Source of the DNA: UBA7672 sp031419455
Lineage (GTDB): Bacteria > Pseudomonadota > Alphaproteobacteria > Caulobacterales > Hyphomonadaceae
DNA length: 64,000 nucleotides
Direction of reading: 5' to 3'
Assembly: GCA_031419455.1 (NCBI GenBank)
Contig: JANOKS010000100.1
Span: 1-64,000, forward strand
Shown: positions 16,892 through 23,888 of the stretch, piece by piece
Layout: each line of letters opens with the position of its first letter
Position numbering within the stretch: the first letter of the stretch is position 1
Position numbers and translations under genes: made by a program
Notes under the pieces: generated by a model
Databases searched by the model: none
Told to the model about the DNA's origin: nothing
What the model saw: only the letters and a program-made list of their open reading frames with translations

Positions 16892-17779
16892 ATGGGCGAG
16901 CGCATCGATGTCGCTTTCGGGTTTGATGGCCGCTATGTGCCGCACGCGGCCAATGTGATGGCGTCCATCGTGCGTCATGCGCCGGGAGCGAAGCTGCGCT
17001 TCATCGTGCTTGTGGCCGATGTGGCGGACGAACAGAAGCGGCGCATGGAACAGGCGGCGCAAGGATCGGAGTTCGTCTGGATCGATGTGGGCGACGATGA
17101 CCTGCCGGGCTATGCGACGCGAGGGCATCTCAATCGCACTGTGCTGTTCCGCCTGGGGCTGGAAAAGCTCGCGCCGGCGGACTGCAGACGCATTCTCTAC
17201 ATCGACGCGGACGTGATCGTGGTGGGAGACATACGCGAGATGTGGGCGGCGGACCTGGGGCCGCATGCGATCGCCGCGGTGACCGACTGTTACCAGGACG
17301 CAGACGCTTTCGCGGAGATGTGGGGTCTGCCGAAGGGCGGACGGTATTTCAATGCCGGCGTCCAGGTCATCGATATCGAAAAGGTGCGGGCGACAAGGCT
17401 GTTCTCAAAGGCCCTCGCATTCGTGGTAGAGCATGACGCAAGGCTGCTGTTCGGGGACCAGGATGCATTGAACTACGTGTTCTGGAAGGATGCGGCCGTG
17501 CTGGAGCCGACGTGGAATGTGCAGCGCTTCCTGAAGCCGCATGAAATCGCCGCCGAGACGGCGCCGGACCGGCGATGGGGCCACAAGCGGCCGCGGCTGA
17601 TCCACTATATCGGCATGGAGAAGCCGTGGATGCGCAATGTCTGGCATCCATGGGCGTGGGCGTACTGGGAGAACCTCAAGCGGACATCATTCGCGCGCGA
17701 AGTGGCGCGGGCCTATCGCATGGACTTCGCGCAGATGATGCGGCTGAGGCTGCGGTGGATGCTGCGCCGGCCTGCCTGA
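16892..17779 (+). CDS. Glycosyltransferase family 8 (LPS glycosyltransferase-like)
   Basis: A 295-aa retaining glycosyltransferase similar to RfaJ/GspA-type LPS glucosyl- or galactosyltransferases. It opens IDVAFGFDGRYVPHAANVMA and has the DxD metal site in RILYIDADVIVVGDIREMW and the FNAGVQVIDIEK and LLFGDQDALN motifs. Late GHKRPRLIHYIGMEKPW supplies the conserved HY/GxxKPW region. It starts one base after the GT2 stop, so the two are cotranscribed and probably extend the same glycan. Confidence 0.85.
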   Translation: MGERIDVAFGFDGRYVPHAANVMASIVRHAPGAKLRFIVLVADVADEQKRRMEQAAQGSEFVWIDVGDDDLPGYATRGHLNRTVLFRLGLEKLAPADCRRILYIDADVIVVGDIREMWAADLGPHAIAAVTDCYQDADAFAEMWGLPKGGRYFNAGVQVIDIEKVRATRLFSKALAFVVEHDARLLFGDQDALNYVFWKDAAVLEPTWNVQRFLKPHEIAAETAPDRRWGHKRPRLIHYIGMEKPWMRNVWHPWAWAYWENLKRTSFAREVARAYRMDFAQMMRLRLRWMLRRPA

Positions 17780-17801
17780 GCAGCAACCTATCGCATGCCG
17801 G

Positions 17802-18186
17802 TTAGCGTTTCACGTCCGTTGTCTGGTAGAACGAGAAAAGATGGCCGTCAGGATCGCCGAGGTCGGCGGACCAGCCGCCGGGCGCGTGACTGACGGGCGT
17901 GACGATCGTCGCGCCCTTTTTTTGCGAGCCCCTCCACGATGCCATCGATGCCGCCGTCGGGCAGGTTGTAGACGACGGTGGGGCTCTGGCCGGATTTCAT
18001 TTCCGTGTTCCTGAAGAAGATGAGATCGACGACGCCATTCGTGGGGGCGGTCAGCCAGTCACTGCCCGAGCCGTCATCGCCCATGCGCATGACGTTGAGG
18101 CCGAGCACGTCGCGATAGAAGGCTTCGGCGCGGCCGATGTCGGCGACATAGTAGACGATGGCGCCAATCCTGATGTTTGCGAGCAT
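17802..18186 (-). pseudogene. VOC/glyoxalase-family protein with a frameshift at an A7 run
   Basis: The minus-strand frame starts MLANIRIGAIVYYVADIGRA, followed by FYRDVLGLNVMRMG and VDLIFFRNTE, a clear vicinal-oxygen-chelate fold of about 125 residues. At the A7 run (17919-17925 on the plus strand as T7) the frame shifts into arginine-rich residues and stops at 17848. With six A's it would continue ATIVTPVSHAPGGWSADLGD and PDGHLFSFYQTTD, the expected VOC C-terminus, ending at 17802. It is either a recent pseudogene, a homopolymer sequencing error or a slippage site. It lies 17 bases after the sigma-factor stop and probably forms one unit with it. Confidence 0.8.
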
Positions 18187-18203
18187 GGGGATCTCCTGTT
18201 CCG

Positions 18204-18839
18204 TTACCCGCCTGTCTGTTGCCGTGGACGCGGGATTTGTGAGCGGCGCAGCACAAAAAGATGTCCGTCGGGATCGTGGCTTGCGAGGAAGGCGTTCTCG
18301 CGGCGTGCGGGGGCGAGGAGCGCGCGGCGGATGCGGCCGAAGGCGAGCGGGCCTGCCGGGTCCGCACTGGGCGCGGTCGCGTTATCGAGGGCGCGCTTGA
18401 GCTGGAAGATGCGCTGACGGAGGGCGGCATCGGATAGGTTCAGCAGCCAGCCGATCTCCTGGCGGGTATGGCCGGAGAGGGCGAGCAGGGCGGTGAGGCG
18501 GAGGCTGGTGGAGAGGGTGGGGAGCGTTGCGGCAGCCCCCTCCGTCTCGCCGCGAAGAAGCGGCGAGCCACATCCCCCACGCTGCGCGTGAGGGAGGACT
18601 TCTTCCCTCCATGCGTTTTCACGGCGCTTGCGGCGGGCGCTGGTGCGGGCGTCGAAGGCGGCGCGGTTGCGGATGACGCCGGAGATCCAGCGGCGTGTCT
18701 CGGGCGAGGCGAGGTCGGTGCGGCCGGATTCAAGCGCCGCCAGCAGAGCGGATTGCAGGAGGTCGTCCGCCTCGTCCGGTCGGCGCGCGAGGCGGCGGGC
18801 CTGAGCGTGGAGGTCTGCGAAGGCGCGGGAGCCGGGCAT
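18204..18839 (-). CDS. ECF-like sigma-70 family factor with an in-frame repeat insertion
   Basis: A 211-aa sigma-70-like regulator. Region 2 is seen in ARRPDEADDLLQSALLAALE and WISGVIRNRAAFDARTSARR; region 4 helix-turn-helix is in LALSGHTRQEIGWLLNLSDA. Between them, residues about 75-103 are encoded by an intergenic-type palindromic repeat (18531-18609) in frame, giving a Gly/Arg-rich linker (HAQRGGCGSPLLRGETEGAA). The C-terminal extension ends with HDPDGHLFVLRRS, reminiscent of a VOC tail. The gene directly precedes the VOC gene. Whether the factor is still active with the insertion is unknown. Confidence 0.65.
   Translation of the reverse strand: MPGSRAFADLHAQARRLARRPDEADDLLQSALLAALESGRTDLASPETRRWISGVIRNRAAFDARTSARRKRRENAWREEVLPHAQRGGCGSPLLRGETEGAAATLPTLSTSLRLTALLALSGHTRQEIGWLLNLSDAALRQRIFQLKRALDNATAPSADPAGPLAFGRIRRALLAPARRENAFLASHDPDGHLFVLRRSQIPRPRQQTGG
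18531..18609. repeat. Half copy of the GGCAGCCCCCTCCGTC palindromic element, inside a gene
   Basis: The first half of the element at 13699-13848 recurs: GGCAGCCCCCTCCGTC, then TCGCCGCGAAG, and later GAGGGAGGACTTCTTC. It has about 79 bases, contains no stop codon in the sigma-factor frame, and falls exactly in the linker between regions 2 and 4. Confidence 0.75.
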
Positions 18840-18931
18840 GAGCGGACGCTAGCGCGACCGGGCGATTGCGGGAATGGGGCGAGGCGCGCCCTCTGTTTGA
18901 TCCGATACGCATTCGGGGCTATATCCCGCTC

Positions 18932-19252
18932 ATGGCTAACGCCCCCGCATACAAGCCGGTGATCGGCGCCCTGCTGAAAGGCTACAAGGCGACGCTTTCG
19001 CCGGCGTTTGTCGCGCTTGGCGTGCGGTGCCGGCATGAGCCGTCGTGCTCGGAGTATTGCGCGGAATGCGTTAGCCGGCATGGCGTGTGGGCGGGGGCGT
19101 GGATGGGGCTGGCGCGGTTTGCGCGTTGCCGGCCCGGAGGATCGCACGGGTGGGACCCGGCGCCGACTCTCACTACCACCGGCGCGCGGTGGTTCACCCC
19201 CTGGCGCTATGGCGTCTGGAGCGTGGACCGGTCCGAACCGGCGCGCCCTTAA
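18932..19252 (+). CDS. yidD: Membrane protein insertion efficiency factor YidD
   Basis: A 106-aa member of the YidD family, a small amphipathic inner-membrane-associated protein that aids YidC-dependent insertion. The conserved core is present: YKPVIGALLKGYKATLSPAF, then CRHEPSCSEYCAECVSRHG, with the three conserved Cys, and GLARFARCRPGGSHGWDP. The ATG at 18932 is chosen because the family starts there; an in-frame upstream ATG at 18866 adds unlikely residues. It is outside the usual rpmH-rnpA-yidC cluster, as often in alphaproteobacteria. Confidence 0.88.
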   Translation: MANAPAYKPVIGALLKGYKATLSPAFVALGVRCRHEPSCSEYCAECVSRHGVWAGAWMGLARFARCRPGGSHGWDPAPTLTTTGARWFTPWRYGVWSVDRSEPARP

Positions 19253-19306
19253 AGTTCTGGACCCAGCTAAAAAATTGAAACTGCGGAGTTCGCGAGCCCT
19301 CCAGCG

Positions 19307-19412
19307 CTTGTCATCCCGGAAGCGCGAAGCGCTATCCGGGACCCATTTCGCGGCTAGTCCGGACCGATGAATGGGTCCCGGCTCTCCGCTTCGCTTTGGC
19401 CGGGATGACAAG
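19307..19412. repeat. Palindromic intergenic repeat (CTTGTCATCCCGG family)
   Basis: The ends CTTGTCATCCCGG and CCGGGATGACAAG are exact complements about 105 bases apart. Inside are GAAGCGCGAAGCGC, a CTATCCGGGACCCAT block and ATGGGTCCCGGCTCTC. The same element recurs at 43881-44000. Confidence 0.8.
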
Positions 19413-19431
19413 CGTGAAGGGATCGACGGCG

Positions 19432-19447
19432 GCGGGTTCAAACCCGC
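19432..19447. repeat. 16-bp perfect palindrome before thrS
   Basis: GCGGGTTCAAACCCGC is a perfect palindrome 45 bases before the thrS start and resembles a tRNA T-arm (GTTCAAA loop). It could form a small hairpin in the thrS leader. Confidence 0.45.
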
Positions 19448-19492
19448 GCCAAACTCGCCTACACCTCCGCCGACACGACGAAAGACGAGACA

Positions 19493-21430
19493 ATGATCAA
19501 CGTATCCTTCCCCGATGGCTCGGTGCGCGAATACCCGGATGGGTCGACGCCGGTGGCGATTGCGGAGGCCATATCCAAGTCGCTGGCCAAAAGGTCGGTG
19601 ATCGCCAAGGTGAATGGTGAGCTGTTCGACATGAAGCGGCCGCTGCCGGGCGATGTGAAGCTCGAGCTGCTGGACATCAATGCGAAGGAGTCGCTGGAGC
19701 TGTTGCGCCACGACGCCAGCCACGTGATGGCGCAGGCGGTGCAGGAGCTGTTCCCCGGCACGCAGGTGACGATCGGGCCGGTGGTGGAGGACGGGTTCTA
19801 CTACGACTTTGCGCGCAAGGAGCCGTTCTCGACGGAGGACTTCGCCAAGATCGAAGCGAAGATGAAGGAGATCGTCGATCGCGACCTGCCGATCAATCGC
19901 GAGGTCTGGTCGAAGGACAGCGCGATCGCGCACTTCAGGAACATCGGCGAAGACTACAAGGCGCAGATCATCGACGACATCATTCCGCCCGGCGAAGCCA
20001 TCACGCTCTATTCTCATGGAGAAGAGTGGAGCGATCTGTGTCGCGGGCCGCACCTGCCGTCGACGGGCAAGCTGCCGAAGGCGTTCAAGCTGATGAAGAT
20101 CGCGGGCGCATACTGGCGCGGCGATCATCGCAACGAGATGCTGCAGCGGATGTACGGTACGGCGTGGGCGAACGAGAAGGATCTCGCCGCTCACCTGATG
20201 CGCCTCGAGGAAGCGGAGAAGCGCGATCACCGGAAGCTCGGCCGCGAGCTCGACCTCTTCCACATGCAGGAAGAGGGCAAGGGGATGGTGTTCTGGCATC
20301 CCAAGGGCCTCACGCTGTGGCGGACGGTGGAGAGCTATGTGCGCCGCCGCCTTGACGAGGCGGATTACATCGAGGTGCGCACGCCGCAGGTTCTTGACCG
20401 CAAGTTCTGGGAACAGTCGGGACACTGGGAGAAGTATCGCGACAACATGTTCGTCGCGGAGACTGCGGAAGACGAGGTGCTGTCGTTGAAGCCGATGAAC
20501 TGCCCGGGCCATGTGCAGATATTCAAGCAGGGTCAGAAATCCTATCGCGACCTGCCGATGCGGATGGCGGAGTTCGGCGCGTGCCATCGCTATGAGCCGA
20601 GCGGGGCGCTGCATGGGTTGATGCGGGTGCGGGCGTTCACGCAGGACGATGCGCACATCTTCTGCCGCGAGGACCAGATCGAGGACGAGACGGCGCGGTT
20701 CATTACACTGGCGAAGTCGATCCATGCGGACTTCGGGCTGGAGACGGATCACATCAATCTGGCGACGCGGCCGGAGCAGCGTGCCGGCTCGGATGAGTTC
20801 TGGGACAAAGCCGAGACGCAGATGCTGTCGGCGGCGCGGGCGGCCGGCGTCGAACCGATTATCGCCGAGGGCGATGGCGCGTTCTATGCGCCGAAGCTGG
20901 ACTTCGTGATCAAGGACGCGATCGGGCGCGAATGGACGATCGGCACGATCCAGCTGGATTACGTGCTGCCGGATCGTCTCGATGCGGAGTATGTCGGTGA
21001 GGATGGGGCCAAGCATCGTCCCGTGATGCTGCACCGTGCGATCCTTGGCTCGCTGGAGCGCTTCATCGGCGTGCTGATCGAGAACTATGCCGGCGCTTTC
21101 CCGATGTGGCTGTCGCCTGTGCAGGTTGTGGTCGCCTCGATCTCGGAAGGCGCGCACGCCTATGCGGAGGAAGCTGCGGCGGAGCTGCGCAAGGCGGGCT
21201 TGCGGGTGACTGTCGATACGCGCGGCGAGAAGATCAACTACAAGATCCGGGAGCATTCCATGCAGAAGGTTCCGGTGATTGCCGTGGTCGGCGCGAAGGA
21301 AGCCGAAGAGCGCAAGCTGGCGCTGCGCCGCTTCGGGTCGCAGGCGAACGAGGTCGTGCTTCTGGAGGATGCGAAGGTGTTTCTCGTCGAGGAAGCGCTG
21401 CCGCCTGATCTCAAGCGCGCGAAGGCGTGA
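19493..21430 (+). CDS. thrS: Threonyl-tRNA synthetase
   Basis: A 645-aa class II synthetase that charges tRNA-Thr. An N-terminal TGS domain (1-61, INVSFPDGSVREYPDGSTPV) precedes the editing domain with HxxxH at 73-77 (RHDASHVMAQ). The catalytic core has MNCPGH for zinc, RMAEFGACHRYEPSGALHGL as class II motif 2, and HRAILGSLERFIGVLIENYA as motif 3. The anticodon-binding domain is at the C-terminus (VDTRGEKINYKIREHSMQKV). Length is normal. A short palindrome and a large repeat lie upstream. Confidence 0.97.
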   Translation: MINVSFPDGSVREYPDGSTPVAIAEAISKSLAKRSVIAKVNGELFDMKRPLPGDVKLELLDINAKESLELLRHDASHVMAQAVQELFPGTQVTIGPVVEDGFYYDFARKEPFSTEDFAKIEAKMKEIVDRDLPINREVWSKDSAIAHFRNIGEDYKAQIIDDIIPPGEAITLYSHGEEWSDLCRGPHLPSTGKLPKAFKLMKIAGAYWRGDHRNEMLQRMYGTAWANEKDLAAHLMRLEEAEKRDHRKLGRELDLFHMQEEGKGMVFWHPKGLTLWRTVESYVRRRLDEADYIEVRTPQVLDRKFWEQSGHWEKYRDNMFVAETAEDEVLSLKPMNCPGHVQIFKQGQKSYRDLPMRMAEFGACHRYEPSGALHGLMRVRAFTQDDAHIFCREDQIEDETARFITLAKSIHADFGLETDHINLATRPEQRAGSDEFWDKAETQMLSAARAAGVEPIIAEGDGAFYAPKLDFVIKDAIGREWTIGTIQLDYVLPDRLDAEYVGEDGAKHRPVMLHRAILGSLERFIGVLIENYAGAFPMWLSPVQVVVASISEGAHAYAEEAAAELRKAGLRVTVDTRGEKINYKIREHSMQKVPVIAVVGAKEAEERKLALRRFGSQANEVVLLEDAKVFLVEEALPPDLKRAKA

Positions 21431-22800
21431 CGACGAAGGCCATCATCGCACACGCCCGAGTCCTTGGCCTGCGGCTGAGGCTCGGGCTGGTTGATCTGAG
21501 AACCGTGGAAGCGTGGGCTGACGAGGCGATCCTGGCGCCGGGTGCGCCTGTGGAGATGGCGGACCTGTGCCTGGCGACGCGGGCAGGGGAGCGGATCACG
21601 TCGCGCATCCTGACGGAACTCGGTGGGCCTGCGAGCGCGCTGGATGTCATGCGCGCGATCGCGATCGTGCGGGTGGATGACTCGGATCAGGACGCGCTGC
21701 GGCGGCTGGCGGACAATCTCGATCCCATTGTGCGTGACGTCGAGGCGCGCGAGACGCTTCCGCCCCTGATGAAGCCGCTGTTGTCGCAGGCGCGAGACTT
21801 CTGGCAGGCGCGGATGATCTCGTCGGAGGCGATGGATGTCGTGCAGGAGCGGATGCGCGACGTTCTGCACGCGATGAAGGAGCATGCAGCGGAGCTGCCG
21901 GAGGAAAAGCCGGCAGCGCCCGAGCCGGTGGTGCACAGGATCTCAGCCATTGTGGTGAGCTATCACACGGGCGAGGCGCTGCTGACCTGTCTGGCGGCGC
22001 TGGAGGGCGAGCCGGCGGTGGATGAGATCATCCTCGTCAACAACGGCAATCCGGTGGAGATGCTGGAGCGTGTGGAGGATGCGCACGAGAAGTCGCGCAA
22101 GCTGAAGATCACTGGCGGAGGCGTGAACCGCGGGTTCGCTGCTGGCGTGAATCTTGGCGTGGCGGCGGCGTCTGGTGATCGCTTGCTGATCATCAATCCT
22201 GATGCCGTGCTGCAACCGGGCTCAGTCACGGCGCTGGCGATTGCCGTCGCGGGCGCGGCCGAGCCGGCGATCGTCGGCGGCAAGATCTACGGGACGGATG
22301 GCAAGGAGCAGCGGGGCGGGCGGCGGCGCAGGCTGACCATCCGCTCGGCGGCGGCGACTTTCCTTGGATTGGGGTGGTTGCGGGCGGTGAACCCGGCTTT
22401 CGTCAACATCAACCGCAACAACGAGCCCGAGCCTGAAGGTCCAACGCCGATGGACGCTGTCAGTGGGGCGCTGATGTACATGTCGGCGTCGAGCTTTCGC
22501 CGGCTCGGCGGGTTCGACGAAGGATACTTCATGCATGTCGAGGACCTCGACCTGTGCCGCCGGGCGGAGGCCGACGGCGGGTCGGTGATCTATACGCCGC
22601 ATGCCTCGGCGCTGCATTTCGGGGCGACCAGCGATGCGCCCTCGCTGTTCGTGGAGAAGCACAAGGGGGCGGGGTTCAACCGCTATTTCCTGAAGTTCGC
22701 GGAGACGCCGGGCGAGAAGGCTGCGGCGCGCGTGCTTGGGCCGATGATCGCGTTCATGCTCGCGATGCGGGCGCGAGTGCGAGGGAATCGACGCGACTAG
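21427..22800 (+). CDS. Glycosyltransferase family 2 with an extra N-terminal domain
   Basis: A 457-aa protein. Residues 1-165 are a helical domain of unknown role; from about residue 175 a GT2 fold begins (ISAIVVSYHTGEALLTCLAA, EIILVNNGNP), with GFAAGVNLGVAAASGDRLLI, the DAVSGALMYMSASSFRRLGG acceptor region and DEGYFMHVEDLDLCRRAEAD. These are features of rhamnosyltransferase-like GT2 proteins. The GTG start overlaps the thrS stop, so it is coupled to thrS. Its stop overlaps the convergent xerD stop by four bases (CTAG). The product probably builds cell-surface glycan. Confidence 0.82.
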   Translation: MTTKAIIAHARVLGLRLRLGLVDLRTVEAWADEAILAPGAPVEMADLCLATRAGERITSRILTELGGPASALDVMRAIAIVRVDDSDQDALRRLADNLDPIVRDVEARETLPPLMKPLLSQARDFWQARMISSEAMDVVQERMRDVLHAMKEHAAELPEEKPAAPEPVVHRISAIVVSYHTGEALLTCLAALEGEPAVDEIILVNNGNPVEMLERVEDAHEKSRKLKITGGGVNRGFAAGVNLGVAAASGDRLLIINPDAVLQPGSVTALAIAVAGAAEPAIVGGKIYGTDGKEQRGGRRRRLTIRSAAATFLGLGWLRAVNPAFVNINRNNEPEPEGPTPMDAVSGALMYMSASSFRRLGGFDEGYFMHVEDLDLCRRAEADGGSVIYTPHASALHFGATSDAPSLFVEKHKGAGFNRYFLKFAETPGEKAAARVLGPMIAFMLAMRARVRGNRRD

Positions 22801-23717
22801 GATGCCCTCGCAAGCGGGTGAGCCGCCTCCAGCAGGTCGCGGAGTTCGTCGGTGACGACGTGGGTGTAGATCTGCGTCGTCGAGATGTCGGCGTGGCCGA
22901 GCAGGAGCTGCACGGCGCGGAGATCGGCGCCGCCAGAGAGCAGGTGCGTGGCGAAGGCGTGGCGAAGGGCGTGGGGCGTCACGCGCTCGATCGTGATGCC
23001 GGCCTTCATGGCGAGGTCTTCGAGGATCTGGCCGAGGCGGCGGCGGGTGAGACGGCCTGTAGAGCCGCGCGATGGAAAGACGAAGCGTTGCGCTGTGGAG
23101 CGCGTGGCGGATTTCGGCAGGAACATCTCGCGCACCGCCATGTAGTTTTTCAGCGCAGTGAGCGCGGGGCGCCCAAGCGGCGTGATGCGCTCCTTGTCGC
23201 CCTTGCCGCGCACGATGAGAACGGTGGCGCCGGGCGCGGGAAGAGCCGAGAGCGGCAGGTCGCAGCATTCGGAGGCGCGCAGGCCCGCGCCGTAAAGAAG
23301 CTCGACGAGGCAGATGGTGCGCAAGTCCGTGGGTTCGGTTCCTTGCGCGGCTTCGATGATGCGGCTCACTTCGTCGCGGGAGAGGACGTCGGGCGGATCG
23401 CGATGGAAGGTTGGGCCGTCGAGACGCGAGGTGGGGTTGTCCTGGCGCTCATTGTCGCCGAGCTGGAAGCGGAAGAAGCGGCGCAGTGCGGACAGGCGGC
23501 GCGAGACAGTGGCGGCGGACATGCCGCGCGCGTGCAGGTCGCGCACGAAGGCGGACAGGTCGCGCTCGCCGGCCGCGATGAGCGACGACTGGTTGGCGCG
23601 AAGATAGCTGGAGGCGTCCTCGAGGTCGCGGCGATAGGCGTCGATGGTGTTGTCGGCGGCGCCGCGTTCAGCGCGGAGCGTGTCGAGGAAGGCGTCGATG
23701 CGGCGATTGTCCAACAT
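22797..23717 (-). CDS. xerD: Site-specific tyrosine recombinase XerD
   Basis: The 306-aa recombinase resolves chromosome dimers at dif together with XerC. The SAM-like N-terminal DNA-binding domain spans about 1-95. The catalytic set is complete: R147 (GAGLRASE), K172 (GKGDKER), H249 and R252 (PHALRHAFATH), H275 (GHADIST) and Tyr284 (TQIYTHV). Location next to aroK-aroB is typical for xerD in alphaproteobacteria, favouring XerD over XerC. Confidence 0.9.
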   Translation of the reverse strand: MLDNRRIDAFLDTLRAERGAADNTIDAYRRDLEDASSYLRANQSSLIAAGERDLSAFVRDLHARGMSAATVSRRLSALRRFFRFQLGDNERQDNPTSRLDGPTFHRDPPDVLSRDEVSRIIEAAQGTEPTDLRTICLVELLYGAGLRASECCDLPLSALPAPGATVLIVRGKGDKERITPLGRPALTALKNYMAVREMFLPKSATRSTAQRFVFPSRGSTGRLTRRRLGQILEDLAMKAGITIERVTPHALRHAFATHLLSGGADLRAVQLLLGHADISTTQIYTHVVTDELRDLLEAAHPLARAS

Positions 23718-23778
23718 GGGGGGACGTTAGCGTTGGGAGATTTATGGGAAGTTAGCTCGGCCGCGGCGCTCGGCCGGG

Positions 23779-23873
23779 CAATAGGGAATAGGCAGTCGGC
23801 AGTTGGCAGCAGGAAAGCGCGCTTGTTGCGACGTGGGGAGCACTACTCCCTACTGCCTATTCCCTACTGCCTG
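23779..23873. repeat. Palindromic repeat with GGGAATAGGCAGT arms
   Basis: GGGAATAGGCAGT at about 23784-23796 is complemented by ACTGCCTATTCCC at about 23852-23864, with shorter repetitions of CTACTCCCTACTGCC around it. It lies between xerD and the 3' end of the 557-aa gene. A related unit with a GGGAGTAGCGAATAGGGAG core is at 29571-29656. Confidence 0.7.
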
Positions 23874-23888
23874 CCTCGCGCAGCGAGG

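Noticed and set aside
18440..21256. 938-codon minus-strand open frame opposite thrS
   Set aside because: It is antisense to a certain thrS; its composition is His/Arg/Leu-rich and shadow-like, with no domain.
23779..23873. Possible CRISPR-like repetition
   Set aside because: Arms are inverted, not direct; there are no regular spacers or cas genes.
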